Below are positions 19,396 to 27,895 of a stretch of 64,000 nucleotides of DNA, one piece after another. Every line of letters starts with the position of its first letter. Position 1 is the stretch's first letter. Origin of the DNA: Sphingopyxis sp. (GTDB taxonomy: Bacteria; Pseudomonadota; Alphaproteobacteria; Sphingomonadales; Sphingomonadaceae); the NCBI RefSeq assembly GCF_016793825.1, contig NZ_JAEULM010000030.1, forward strand, positions 62,001 to 126,000, in the 5' to 3' direction. The position numbers and the translations under genes were made by a program. Below the pieces are notes generated by a model, which searched no databases, was not told where the DNA came from, and worked only from the letters and a program-made list of their open reading frames with translations.

Positions 19396-19473
19396 GGGCC
19401 CCTCTGGCGTCGGCGGAAGAAATTCCGCCACGTGATGTCGGACCGCATCGGGTGACACCGATGCTCTGGGCCC
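19396..19473 (+). promoter_or_regulatory. Candidate structured leader RNA (terC-motif-like) upstream of ydcH-terC
   Basis: Two GGGCCC elements (19396-19401 and 19468-19473) can close a junction containing two perfect hairpins: GGCGGAA/TTCCGCC with a GAAA tetraloop (19412-19429) and GCATCGG/CCGATGC (19445-19464). It lies 70 bases before the ydcH-like start, in a 261-base region between divergent genes. A 'terC' RNA motif is described upstream of TerC genes in alphaproteobacteria; identity with it is inferred, not checked. Confidence 0.5.
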
Positions 19474-19543
19474 TCCTCCCCCCTCAATCCTGGGTCCGGC
19501 ATCGGCGTCACCTGCTTGATTTTTCAATCAGGAGGCCCCTTTT

Positions 19544-19726
19544 ATGACGCTTAATCCCCGATTTTACCGGCTGACCGTGCTGCATCGCCAGCTTGACGAT
19601 GCGCTGCGCCGTGAAAATCGCCGCGGCGATGGTGACCCGTTCCGGCTGCTGCGGCTCAAGACGCTGAAGCTCGCCGTGCGCGAGCGGCTTGCCGGCCTGT
19701 CGCGCCGACCCGCGCTGACGCTCTGA
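19544..19726 (+). CDS. Small YdcH/DUF465-like protein
   Basis: 60 residues, all helical: a short FYRLTVLHRQLDDALRREN helix, a turn, and a FRLLRLKTLKLAVRERLAGL helix. This is the DUF465 (YdcH) pattern with its conserved LK..KL.L.D/R. ending. Function unknown; such proteins are small soluble helical hairpins. The ribosome site AGGAGG is strong and sits just after a weak hairpin (TGATT/AATCA). It precedes terC by 73 bases on the same strand and probably shares its leader RNA. Confidence 0.75.
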   Translation: MTLNPRFYRLTVLHRQLDDALRRENRRGDGDPFRLLRLKTLKLAVRERLAGLSRRPALTL

Positions 19727-19748
19727 CCTGACACAATAAGCGACTGAC

Positions 19749-19773
19749 GGCGCTGCCCGGCAAGGGCGGCGCC
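19749..19773 (+). promoter_or_regulatory. Strong hairpin between ydcH-like gene and terC
   Basis: GGCGCTGCCC (19749-19758) pairs with GGGCGGCGCC (19764-19773) over 10 positions including one T-G wobble, loop GGCAA. No T-run follows (CTTGGTG), so it is more likely a processing or attenuation element than a complete terminator. It sits 26 bases before the terC ATG. Confidence 0.45.
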
Positions 19774-19799
19774 CTTGGTGCACACCAGGGATATTCACC

Positions 19800-20783
19800 A
19801 TGGAATTTCTGTTCGCCGACTGGCTGGGTACGCCCGCCTGGTTCTGGCTGGCTTTCATCGGCCTTGTCGTCGCGCTGACGGCTTTCGACCTTGGCTTTCT
19901 CAACAAGGAGAACAAGGAGATGGGGGTTGGCGAAAGCCTGAAGCTTTCGCTCTTCTACATCAGCATCGCCCTCGCATTCGGCGCGTGGATATGGATGGAG
20001 AAAGGCGGCGAAGCCGGCCTCCAATATTATACCGGCTTCTTCATCGAGAAGGCGCTGTCGATCGATAATATCTTCGTGATTTCGCTGATCTTCACGACTT
20101 TCGCGATCCCACCGCGTTTTCAGTATCGCGCGCTCCTCTGGGGGATCGTCGCGGTGATCGTGCTGCGCGGTATCATGATTGCGGGTGGCGCGGCGCTCGT
20201 CACGGAATATGGCTGGCTGCTCTATGTCTTCGCGGCCTTCCTGATCTTCACCGGCATCAAGATGCTGTTCGCGGGCGAAAAGCCGATGGACGTCGCCGGC
20301 AATCCGGTGGTCAAATGGCTGTCGCGCCATATTCCGATCACACATGAACTGCGCGGCGAGAAATTCTTCGTGCGCGTTCCCGATACGAAGACCGGAAAAC
20401 TCGCGCTCGCCGCAACGCCGCTGTTCCTGGCGCTCGTCGTGATCAACCTGGCCGACCTGGTATTCGCGGTCGACAGCGTGCCCGCGATCTTCGCGATCAC
20501 GACCGACACCTTCATTGTCTATACGTCGAACATCATGGCGATCCTTGGCCTGCGCGCGCTCTACTTCGCGCTCGCGGCGATGGTGCACCGTTTCCACTAT
20601 CTCAAATATGCGCTCGCGCTGGTGCTCGTCTTCATCGGGTCGAAGATCTTCGTCGCCGACTTCATCCTCGGCGGCGACAAATTTCCGCCGCTCGTCAGTC
20701 TGGGCGTGACCGTCGCACTGATAGCCGGCGGCGTGATCTGGTCGCTGGTGAAGACGCGGGAGGAAGATGCCGCAGCCGCATAG
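19800..20783 (+). CDS. TerC/Alx family integral membrane protein
   Basis: 327 residues with about nine membrane segments. The two TerC signature acidic motifs are present: SIDNIFVISLIF in the first half and VFAVDSVPAIFAIT in the second. Family members (Alx, YceF, TerC) are linked to Mn2+ export, alkaline response or tellurite resistance, and are thought to help metallate exported proteins. ATG at 19800 has AGGGA upstream. Lies behind a structured leader, which fits metal- or pH-responsive control known for other TerC genes. A hairpin terminator follows directly. Confidence 0.92.
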   Translation: MEFLFADWLGTPAWFWLAFIGLVVALTAFDLGFLNKENKEMGVGESLKLSLFYISIALAFGAWIWMEKGGEAGLQYYTGFFIEKALSIDNIFVISLIFTTFAIPPRFQYRALLWGIVAVIVLRGIMIAGGAALVTEYGWLLYVFAAFLIFTGIKMLFAGEKPMDVAGNPVVKWLSRHIPITHELRGEKFFVRVPDTKTGKLALAATPLFLALVVINLADLVFAVDSVPAIFAITTDTFIVYTSNIMAILGLRALYFALAAMVHRFHYLKYALALVLVFIGSKIFVADFILGGDKFPPLVSLGVTVALIAGGVIWSLVKTREEDAAAA

Positions 20784-20789
20784 GGCGGG

Positions 20790-20812
20790 AGGGCGGGTGT
20801 CAGACCCGCCCT
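20790..20812. terminator. Bidirectional terminator after terC
   Basis: Nine-bp stem AGGGCGGGT (20790-20798)/ACCCGCCCT (20804-20812) with a GTCAG loop, followed by TT on the forward strand. It lies between the terC stop and the stop of the convergent gene at 20814. Confidence 0.7.
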
Positions 20813-20813
20813 T

Positions 20814-21113
20814 TCAGACGGCCATCAGCAAGACGTCGTCATCGCGCGGAGCACCTGCTTCGAACGAGGGCAGCGGTTCGAAGGTCTCATCCTCAAGCTC
20901 GGGAGCGCCAAGGCCATCGAGCTTGAAATGGCCTAGGCGGCGTTCGTCGTCGGACCGCCAATTCTTGTCGAGATTCAAGGCGCTGACGAACAGCGCGCCA
21001 TGTCGTTCGAAGAGCTGGTGGGGCGCAAGCGTCATGCGCGTACCATTATAGCGCGCCGTAACCCTGCGGCGTCGCGCGATGGCTTCCATCAGCTTCAGCC
21101 GGTTGTCACTCAT
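20814..21113 (-). CDS. Small WYL-like protein
   Basis: 99 residues. The core (LMEAIARRRRVTARYNGTRMTLAPHQLFERHGALFVSALNL) resembles the start of WYL domains, which bind nucleotides or nucleic acids in transcriptional regulators: 'AI..RRRV...Y.G....L.PH.L....G..F..A'. The rest is acidic and unusual (DDERRLGHFKLDGLGAPELEDETFEPLPS). No DNA-binding domain is attached. The ATG at 21113 is the only credible start; the frame continues upstream as GC-rich non-coding sequence. Function unknown. Confidence 0.65.
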   Translation of the reverse strand: MSDNRLKLMEAIARRRRVTARYNGTRMTLAPHQLFERHGALFVSALNLDKNWRSDDERRLGHFKLDGLGAPELEDETFEPLPSFEAGAPRDDDVLLMAV

Positions 21114-21226
21114 GTAAAATCGCCTTGGGGAGGTTTTGTGCGTTGCAGCATAATGCCTCGTCGGCGTCTGCGATTCAAGGGGGAGGGTGTCCGCTACGCC
21201 AGTTTTTCTTGAGGGGCCCACGAAAA

Positions 21227-21260
21227 TGTCCGCCGGAGGCCTTGCGGCTTCCGGCGGACA
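21227..21260 (-). terminator. Terminator downstream of aceA
   Basis: TGTCCGCCGGA (21227-21237) pairs perfectly with TCCGGCGGACA (21250-21260); reading the minus strand the stem is followed by TTTTCG, fitting a terminator for isocitrate lyase. A second perfect hairpin, GCTTTCCT/AGGAAAGC with loop CCCC, lies immediately next to it at 21262-21281. Confidence 0.6.
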
Positions 21261-21372
21261 GGCTTTCCTCCCCAGGAAAGCTCGGGAGGCGCGGGACATC
21301 GGGTCGCTGGATGCCCCGCGCCAGGACGGGTGGCACGAGGGGGTGCAACGGGCCCCTCGCGCCAAGCTCGTA

Positions 21373-22965
21373 TCAGGCGGCGAACTGATTCATGGTGTTG
21401 TCCTTGCCCGCGGCCTTGAGGGCCGCTTCGCCCGCGAAATATTCCTTGTGGTCGTCGCCGATATCGCTGCCCGACATATTCTGGTGCTTCACGCAGGCGA
21501 TGCCCTGTCGAATTTCGGCGCGCTGGACGCCCTTGACGTAGCCGAGCATCGCTTCGTCGCCGAAATATTCCTTGGCGAGGTTGTCGGTGCTGAGCGCCGC
21601 CGTGTGATAGGTCGGCAGGGTGATCAGGTGATGGAAGATGCCAGCCCGCTTGGCCGCGTCGCGCTGGAAGGTGCGGATGCGATTGTCGGCCTCGTCGCCA
21701 AGTTCGGTGCCATCATAATCGACGCCCATCAGCTTCGCACGATCATAGGCGCTGACGTCCTTGCCTTCGGCCTGCCAGCCATCGAACACCTGCTGGCGGA
21801 AGTTGAGCGTCCAGTTGAAGCTGGGCGAATTATTGTAGGCCAGCTTCGCATTGGGAACGACTTCGCGGATGCGGTCGACCATGCCGGCGATCTGTTCGAT
21901 GTGCGGCTTTTCGGTCTCGATCCACAGCAGGTCGGCGCCGTTCTGAAGGCTGGCGATGCAGTCCATGACACAGCGATCCTCGCCGGTTCCCGGACGGAAC
22001 TGGTAAAGGTTCGAGGGCAGGCGCTTCGGACGCATCAGCTTGCCGTCGCGGTTGATGAGGACGTCGCCCGGGTTGCCCGCGCCTTCGACCTCTTCGCAGT
22101 CGAGGAAGCTGTTATACTGATCGCCAAGGTCGCCGGGTTCCTTCGAGAAGGCGATCTGCTTGGTGAGGCCCGCGCCGAGACTGTCGGTGCGCGTCACGAT
22201 GATGCCGTCCTCGACGCCGAGTTCCATGAAGGCGTAGCGGCAGGCGCGGATCTTCGCGATGAAATCCTCGTGCGGCACGGTAACCTTGCCGTCCTGATGG
22301 CCGCACTGCTTTTCGTCCGAGACCTGGTTCTCGATCTGCAGCGCGCAGGCGCCGGCCTCGATCATCTTCTTGGCGAGGAGATAAGTCGCCTCGGCGTTGC
22401 CGAAGCCCGCGTCGATGTCGGCGATGATCGGCACGACATGCGTTTCATGATTGTCGATCGCGGCCTGGATCTGTTTGGCCTTGAGCTCATCACCCTCGGC
22501 GCGTGCGGCGTCGAGTTCGCGGAACAAGCCGCCGAGTTCGCGGGCGTCGGCCTGGCGCAGGAAGGTGTAGATTTCCTCGATCAGCGCCGGAACGCTGGTC
22601 TTTTCGTGCATCGACTGGTCGGGCAGCGGACCGAATTCGCTGCGCAGTGCGGCAATCATCCAGCCCGAGAGATAGATGTAACGGCCCTTGGTGGTGCCGA
22701 AATGCTTCTTGACCGAGATCATCTTCTGCTGCGCGATGAAGCCGTGCCAGCAGCCGAGCGACTGGGTGTAGTTGGCGGGATCGGCGTCATAGGCGGCCAT
22801 GTCGGCGCGCATGATGCGGGCGGTGTAACGCGCGACGTCGAGGCCGGTGCGGAACTTGTTCTGGGCGCGCATGCGGGCGATGCTTTCGCCGCTGATGCCG
22901 TCCCACGTGCCGTCATAGTCGCGGATGAGGCGGCCTGCCTGCGCCATGTCTTCTTGGTAGCCCAT
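21373..22965 (-). CDS. aceA: Isocitrate lyase
   Basis: 530 residues, the longer form of the enzyme. Splits isocitrate into glyoxylate and succinate, the first step of the glyoxylate bypass used for growth on acetate and fatty acids. Active-site loop reads DEKQCGHQDGKV (the usual KKCGH is KQCGH here, as in other long forms), with Mg-binding IIADIDAGFGNAEATY and substrate-binding TRTDSLGA and NNSPSFNWT. Divergent from an ScfR/RamB-like regulator, a typical arrangement for glyoxylate-cycle control. Strong hairpins follow it. Confidence 0.96.
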   Translation of the reverse strand: MGYQEDMAQAGRLIRDYDGTWDGISGESIARMRAQNKFRTGLDVARYTARIMRADMAAYDADPANYTQSLGCWHGFIAQQKMISVKKHFGTTKGRYIYLSGWMIAALRSEFGPLPDQSMHEKTSVPALIEEIYTFLRQADARELGGLFRELDAARAEGDELKAKQIQAAIDNHETHVVPIIADIDAGFGNAEATYLLAKKMIEAGACALQIENQVSDEKQCGHQDGKVTVPHEDFIAKIRACRYAFMELGVEDGIIVTRTDSLGAGLTKQIAFSKEPGDLGDQYNSFLDCEEVEGAGNPGDVLINRDGKLMRPKRLPSNLYQFRPGTGEDRCVMDCIASLQNGADLLWIETEKPHIEQIAGMVDRIREVVPNAKLAYNNSPSFNWTLNFRQQVFDGWQAEGKDVSAYDRAKLMGVDYDGTELGDEADNRIRTFQRDAAKRAGIFHHLITLPTYHTAALSTDNLAKEYFGDEAMLGYVKGVQRAEIRQGIACVKHQNMSGSDIGDDHKEYFAGEAALKAAGKDNTMNQFAA

Positions 22966-23053
22966 CGTCTTGTCCTTGGCTGCGACCCGGAGGGGCCGTG
23001 AGGTGATGGGGGCTTTTTGCCGACCCTTGCGGACAAAGTGAAAAGCTTTGTCA

Positions 23054-23071
23054 ATAATTCTTGTGAATTAT
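23054..23071. promoter_or_regulatory. Candidate operator between aceA and its divergent regulator
   Basis: Perfect inverted repeat ATAATTC-TTGT-GAATTAT in an AT-rich patch of a 155-base divergent intergenic region. On the aceA strand it is followed at once by TTGACA (a possible -35). A short GTAA..TTAC repeat lies nearby at 23103-23116. Likely binding site for the neighbouring XRE-type regulator; inferred from position and symmetry. Confidence 0.5.
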
Positions 23072-23120
23072 GCCGATGAAGTGCAAAATGGCGTGTAAAT
23101 TAGTAAAGAAAGTTACAATC

Positions 23121-24509
23121 ATGGCTGAACGGCGCATCTTCGCGGGGCCGGCGGTACGCAAGGTGCGGCGCGAGGCGGCCATGACGCAGGCGGCCATGGC
23201 CGAAGCCCTCGACATTTCGCCAAGCTATCTCAATCTCATCGAACATGGCCAGCGCCCGCTCAGTGCGACGGTGATTGTAAGGCTGGCCGAACGGTTCGGG
23301 TTCGATACCGCGAAACTGGGCGCGGAGGATCTGCCCGGCGGCCTTGCCGGTCTTCGGCGGCGGCTTTCCGATCCGCGCTTTGCCGACCTTGGCATTGGGG
23401 CGCAGGAAATCGAAGAGTGGGTGCAGAGCGCGCCAGCGACCGCGGCCGCCTTTGCGCGGATGTTCGACGTCGCGGGTGAGGCGGCGGCGCCCGTTCTCGC
23501 CGAAGCGCCCGAAGTCGACGCGGTTCGACGCGCGATCGAGAAATGGCGCAACCATTTCCCCGACCTCGATGTGCGTGCCGAGGAGCTGGCCGACGAATTG
23601 CGGCTTGCCGGGGGTGACCTGTATGGCACGATCGCAGAGAGGCTGCGCACGCGCCATCAGCTTGGCATTCGCATCCTTCCCGCCGATGTCATGCCCGATC
23701 GGCTGCGCTGGCTAGACTGGCATGCAAGGCAGTTGATGCTGAGCGAATTGCTGCGCCCGGCGTCGCGGACCTTTCAGGCCGCGGCAACGCTTGCGCAGAT
23801 CGAGGCGAAGACAGAGATCGATGCGCTGGTTGTCGGAGCGGAGTTTGCCGAGGCGGCCGCAGCGCGGATGTTTGAAAGGCATCTGATCCACTATTTCGCA
23901 GCGGCGTTGATGATGCCTTACGGCCGGTTCCTGCGGGCGTGCGACGCGACGGGATATGATCTGCTGTTGCTTCAGCGACGTTTCGGCGCCGGGTATGAGC
24001 AGGTCGCGCACCGGCTGACCACCTTGCAACGTGTCGGCGCACGCGGACTGCCCTTTTTCATGCTGCGGATCGACCGGGCGGGACAGGGGAGCAAACGCTA
24101 TGCGGGGGCGAGCCAGTCACCCCTTGTGGATGGCGACGCACGCTGCCCGCTTTGGGGTCTGCACGAAGCGTTTGCCCGGCCGGGAGAGGTGGTGGCCGAT
24201 CTGGTCGAACTGGAAGATGGCTCGCGCTGGTTCACTCAGTCGCGCAGCGTTGCGGCACCAGGTGCCACCGGCAGCGGCACGCCCGCACGCTTCGCGGTCT
24301 GTGTCGGCGTCGATGCCAAGGTCGCCGCACCGCTGATCGCTGCGCGTGGGATCGACCTGATGCGCAGCCCTGCCACTCCGATCGGTCTTGGTTGCCGGCG
24401 CTGCGTGCGCACCGGGTGCATCCAGCGCTCGATGCCGCCGCTCGGGCGTCCGCTGCGCTTCCGGGATGGCGAGCGCGGCATGAGCGCGTTCGACTTCGCT
24501 GGCGACTGA
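23121..24509 (+). CDS. ScfR/RamB-like XRE-family regulator of the glyoxylate bypass
   Basis: 462 residues. An XRE helix-turn-helix occupies residues 1-65 (VRKVRREAAMTQAAMAEALDISPSYLNLIEHGQRPLS). The middle resembles the IrrE/ImmA peptidase-like domain but I find no HExxH zinc motif; only the downstream HYFAAALMMPYGRFL part is conserved. The C-terminal DUF2083 part carries the conserved Cys cluster CRRCVRTGC followed by IQRSMPP. Such short-chain fatty acyl regulators (RamB, MccR, PrpC-type) sense acyl-CoA and control aceA or methylcitrate genes. Divergence from aceA points to that target. ATG at 23121 is just before the HTH. Confidence 0.88.
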   Translation: MAERRIFAGPAVRKVRREAAMTQAAMAEALDISPSYLNLIEHGQRPLSATVIVRLAERFGFDTAKLGAEDLPGGLAGLRRRLSDPRFADLGIGAQEIEEWVQSAPATAAAFARMFDVAGEAAAPVLAEAPEVDAVRRAIEKWRNHFPDLDVRAEELADELRLAGGDLYGTIAERLRTRHQLGIRILPADVMPDRLRWLDWHARQLMLSELLRPASRTFQAAATLAQIEAKTEIDALVVGAEFAEAAAARMFERHLIHYFAAALMMPYGRFLRACDATGYDLLLLQRRFGAGYEQVAHRLTTLQRVGARGLPFFMLRIDRAGQGSKRYAGASQSPLVDGDARCPLWGLHEAFARPGEVVADLVELEDGSRWFTQSRSVAAPGATGSGTPARFAVCVGVDAKVAAPLIAARGIDLMRSPATPIGLGCRRCVRTGCIQRSMPPLGRPLRFRDGERGMSAFDFAGD

Positions 24510-24606
24510 AACGCGGGGATATACGTCAATTTAAGAAAATCCATTGTAGCGCCGGAGGTTGAGGTCGGCGGGGGGCCGTCCTCGGAACGACGGGGCCGTT
24601 TGAGGA

Positions 24607-25884
24607 ATGCTGGTTCGAATCAAACCGGAAGATGTCGAGATCGGCATGTTCATCCACGCCTTTGAAGGGTCGTGGTTCGATCATCCGTTCTGGACGAAGC
24701 ATTTCTGTGTCGAAACGGCCGAACAGCTTCTTCGTATCCGTGGGTCGGCGATCGACGGGTTGGTCATCGACCAGAGCCGAAGTCGCGTAACGACCAGCGA
24801 AGCGGTATCGCCGCCGCAATTTACTCGCCCAACGGCTGTCGAAGAGGTCGCGCCACCGTTCCGTCGCGCTCAAGTGGCTTTCGGTTTGCCGTCGACACCG
24901 CCACGGGACGAACTGCGCCGAAAGCCGGGCTATAACAGTGAATGTCGCCGCGCGCGCCGCCTGATCGACAAGTCGCGTGACGCGGTCATCGACATGTTCG
25001 ACACGGCACGTCTTGGCCGTGCGGTCGAGGCGCGGCGCATGGTTCCGCTGGCACGTTCGATCGGCGATTCGATCGAGCGCGATACCAAGGCGCTGGTGAA
25101 TCTCGTGCGGCTGAAGGAAAAGGACGAATATACCTACGTCCATTCGGTCGCGGTGTGCGCGCTGATGATGAATTTCGGGCGCCATCTGGGACTCGACGAG
25201 CCGGTGGTTCAGGATCTGGGGGTCGCGGGATTGCTCCATGACCTGGGCAAGGTCGCCATCGCGGACGACATATTGAACAAGAACGGAAGCCTGTCCGAAG
25301 GCGAGCTGCATTCGGTGCGCGGGCATCCACTCGCCGGGCACGCCCTGCTCGAAAATTCGCAGGGCGTTCCCGAGGCCGCGCTCGAGGTTTGTCTTCGCCA
25401 TCACGAAAAGCTCGACGGTGGCGGCTATCCGGGGGGATTGCGCCGCGAGGCCCTTTCCCTTTTCGCGCGCATGGGTGCGATCTGCGACGTGTATGACGCC
25501 GTCACCTCGAACCGACCATACAAGGCGGCGTGGGCGCCATGCGAGGCGTTGACCGAAATGCAGGGATGGACAGGGCATTTCGATGTGCCGTTGCTTGACC
25601 GTTTTGCCGATAGTCTGGGGATTTTTCCGATCGGTACGCTGGTGCGCCTTTCCTCCGGGGAATTGGGAATCGTGATGGGCAGCGGTGGCGAGGCATGGGA
25701 AGACGTGATGGTTCGCGTCTTCTTCGACTGTGAAACACTCGCCGAATGCGACCCCTTTGATCGCGCGGTCGCTCCGTCGGCCGAAAACCCGCGAATTGTC
25801 GGACGCGATAGCCCGACCTTCTGGCGGTTCCCCGACTGGGATATGATGCGGTGGCGCGTGATGGCGGCCGAGGTTGCGGCATAG
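24607..25884 (+). CDS. HD-GYP domain c-di-GMP phosphodiesterase
   Basis: 425 residues. An N-terminal DUF3391 domain (MLVRIKPEDVEIGMFIHAFEGSW...) is followed by an HD-GYP domain from about residue 165. HD is in LLHDLGKVAI, the metal-binding HHEKLDGGGYPGGL is intact, and the GYP loop reads GGGYPGG, with ARMGAICDVYDAVTSNRPYK after it. Hydrolyses c-di-GMP to pGpG/GMP. Cytoplasmic, with no receiver or membrane domain. Lies 61 bases before a diguanylate cyclase gene on the same strand, so synthesis and breakdown are encoded together just before the polysaccharide genes. Confidence 0.93.
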   Translation: MLVRIKPEDVEIGMFIHAFEGSWFDHPFWTKHFCVETAEQLLRIRGSAIDGLVIDQSRSRVTTSEAVSPPQFTRPTAVEEVAPPFRRAQVAFGLPSTPPRDELRRKPGYNSECRRARRLIDKSRDAVIDMFDTARLGRAVEARRMVPLARSIGDSIERDTKALVNLVRLKEKDEYTYVHSVAVCALMMNFGRHLGLDEPVVQDLGVAGLLHDLGKVAIADDILNKNGSLSEGELHSVRGHPLAGHALLENSQGVPEAALEVCLRHHEKLDGGGYPGGLRREALSLFARMGAICDVYDAVTSNRPYKAAWAPCEALTEMQGWTGHFDVPLLDRFADSLGIFPIGTLVRLSSGELGIVMGSGGEAWEDVMVRVFFDCETLAECDPFDRAVAPSAENPRIVGRDSPTFWRFPDWDMMRWRVMAAEVAA

Positions 25885-25945
25885 GACTGGCCCGCGTCGC
25901 AAAACTCTGCAAATAAGAGAAACTTGTTCAGCATAGCGAGCCAAA

Positions 25946-27256
25946 GTGACCGCGATCAACACCGACGCCTTTCGCCTTCTTCTGGAAAGCGTTCCCGATG
26001 GATTCTTCGTCCATGACGAGAGCGGTCGGTTTCTCGATGTCAATGCGCGGTCCTGCATCGATCTTGGCTATTCCCGTGAGGAATTGCTGGGGATGTCGAT
26101 CAACGACATCTCGCGAGGGGCCGAAGGCGAAGCCAACGAGCGGCAGTGGGCCGAGGCCCCCGTCGGGATGGCGATGAGTTTCCTGGAACGGGCGCTCCGC
26201 AAGGACGGGTCGACCTTTCCGGTCGAGATCAGCCTGACCTGCCAGATGATCGGCGACCGAAAGCTGTTCTTCGGCCTTGCGCGCGACGTCAGCGAACGCG
26301 AAACCGCGCATGCGGCCATCGAATGCCAGATCGCGGATCGGACCGCCGAACTGGCGGATGCCAACGAACGCCTGACCATGGCTGTCCGCGTCGGTGGCCT
26401 GGGTATTTGGGATTATGACATTGTCGCCGACCAGCTTCAGTGCGACGAGCAATGGTACAGGATCATGGGGCGCAAAGCCGAGCGGCCTGTTCGGACGATC
26501 GCCGAATTTCGCGAATTCATCCATCCCGAAGATGTCGATGCCGCCACGGAGGTTGATCGCACGGCCGCCGATCTGGCTGCGATGGGGCGCGACTATGGCA
26601 TGCTCTTCCGTATCTTTCGTCCTGATGGAAGTATGCGCTGGGTGCGGTCGGCAGCCCGCATAGTCGGAGATTCGCTGGGACAACCCGTGCGTGCGGTGGG
26701 TTTCGTCGTCGATATCACGGAATCGAGGCTTGCCGAACAGACGCTCGAACGCAGCGCGCTCGAGGATCCGCTGACCGGGCTTGCCAACCGCAGGCGCCTC
26801 GACGACGAACTGGTAAAGGCATGCCTGCATGCGACGCGCTCTGGCGAACCTCTGACGTTGGCGATGATCGATGTCGATCATTTCAAGCTTTATAACGACG
26901 GGGAGGGTCATGTTCGCGGCGACGCGGCGTTGAAAGCGCTTGCGGGGATATTGCAGGGCGTCACACGGCGCCCATATGATCTTGCGGCGCGCTATGGTGG
27001 TGAGGAGTTTCTGCTGCTGCTCCCCGGAGTCGACTCGCCCGAACCCATTTTCCAACGGATCATGGATGAGTTGCGGGCGCTTCTTATCCCGCATCCGTCC
27101 TCGCCGGTTGCGCCCCATCTGACCGTGAGCTGTGGTTGCGTCATCGCATCCGAACTTGCCGACTTTGCGCCTCTCGATCTGGTGACGGCGTGCGACCGTG
27201 CCTTGTATCGCGCCAAGCAAGGCGGCCGCGACCGCGTCGAGATTATCCGCCTCTGA
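25946..27256 (+). CDS. PAS-PAS-GGDEF diguanylate cyclase
   Basis: 436 residues. First PAS domain about 5-130 (LLLESVPDGFFVHDESGRFLDVN), a short coiled linker, second PAS/PAC about 150-265 (GIWDYDIVADQLQCDEQWYRIMG; FVVDITESRLAEQTLE), then GGDEF about 270-436. The active site reads GGEEF and the inhibitory I-site RPYD lies five residues upstream, so product feedback is expected. Makes c-di-GMP from two GTP. Start is a GTG with only a weak ribosome site. Paired with the HD-GYP gene upstream. Confidence 0.93.
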   Translation: MTAINTDAFRLLLESVPDGFFVHDESGRFLDVNARSCIDLGYSREELLGMSINDISRGAEGEANERQWAEAPVGMAMSFLERALRKDGSTFPVEISLTCQMIGDRKLFFGLARDVSERETAHAAIECQIADRTAELADANERLTMAVRVGGLGIWDYDIVADQLQCDEQWYRIMGRKAERPVRTIAEFREFIHPEDVDAATEVDRTAADLAAMGRDYGMLFRIFRPDGSMRWVRSAARIVGDSLGQPVRAVGFVVDITESRLAEQTLERSALEDPLTGLANRRRLDDELVKACLHATRSGEPLTLAMIDVDHFKLYNDGEGHVRGDAALKALAGILQGVTRRPYDLAARYGGEEFLLLLPGVDSPEPIFQRIMDELRALLIPHPSSPVAPHLTVSCGCVIASELADFAPLDLVTACDRALYRAKQGGRDRVEIIRL

Positions 27257-27275
27257 GCGTCCGGATTTCTGTCCC

Positions 27276-27848
27276 TTAGAGCAGTAGCCAGCGCGGCACC
27301 GCGCGGCGGTAGGCGTCGTAGGCGTCACCGAATTGCCTGGACAGATGGATTTCCTCGACGCGCGTCTGGAGATGGCATGCGGCGATGAAGGTCAGTGCGC
27401 CGGCCCAGCCCCACGGCGTTCCGGCGGCGACTGCGATACCGAGAGCCATCAGGATCATCCCGACGAAGATCGGGTTTCGGCTGACGCGGAACAGTCCGGC
27501 GCGGACGAATAGCGGCGCGTCCCCATCACGCACCCCGATCCGCCAGGCGTTGCCCATCTGGATTTGTGCGATCGCGACGATCAGCGCGCCGAGCGCGATG
27601 CCGACGGTTCCGAAGGCCCGCCGATCAGGGGGGACGGTGAGTGCGCCCGATGCCAGCAAGGCCGACAGCACGACCAGTGTGCCGCACGAGACTACAAAGA
27701 CGACGCCCGACAGCCGCTGCATTCCGCGTGCATTCGTGAAAGCCCAGGCGCTGGTGCCCGATCGTGCCCGCACGGCGCGCCCGCGCAGCAAGGTCATCAG
27801 AATGACGAGCAGAAAAAGCAGGAAAGGCAGGGTGGCAAGCATCGGCAT
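27276..27848 (-). CDS. Isoprenylcysteine carboxyl methyltransferase-like membrane protein
   Basis: 190 residues, five predicted membrane segments. The C-terminal part has the ICMT/PEMT signature RVSRNPIFVGMILMALG followed by HLQTRVEEIHLSRQFGDAYDAYRRAVPRWL, which binds S-adenosylmethionine in relatives. Bacterial homologues methylate unknown membrane substrates. ATG at 27848 with GGGAG upstream. Convergent with the GGDEF gene and downstream of the guanylyltransferase gene by 47 bases. Confidence 0.85.
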   Translation of the reverse strand: MPMLATLPFLLFLLVILMTLLRGRAVRARSGTSAWAFTNARGMQRLSGVVFVVSCGTLVVLSALLASGALTVPPDRRAFGTVGIALGALIVAIAQIQMGNAWRIGVRDGDAPLFVRAGLFRVSRNPIFVGMILMALGIAVAAGTPWGWAGALTFIAACHLQTRVEEIHLSRQFGDAYDAYRRAVPRWLLL

Positions 27849-27895
27849 TCTCCCGTTCTGAGGGTCGATGCGTGATTCGCTACACCCTGTAGGAA

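Noticed and set aside
19283-19543. yybP-ykoY (Mn2+) riboswitch upstream of terC
   Set aside because: The conserved GGGGAGUAGC core is absent; the structured element found here has a different layout and is reported separately.
24605-24630. tRNA T-loop-like string GGTTCGAATC
   Set aside because: It is the first codons of the HD-GYP gene; no acceptor stem, D-arm or anticodon arm can be drawn around it.
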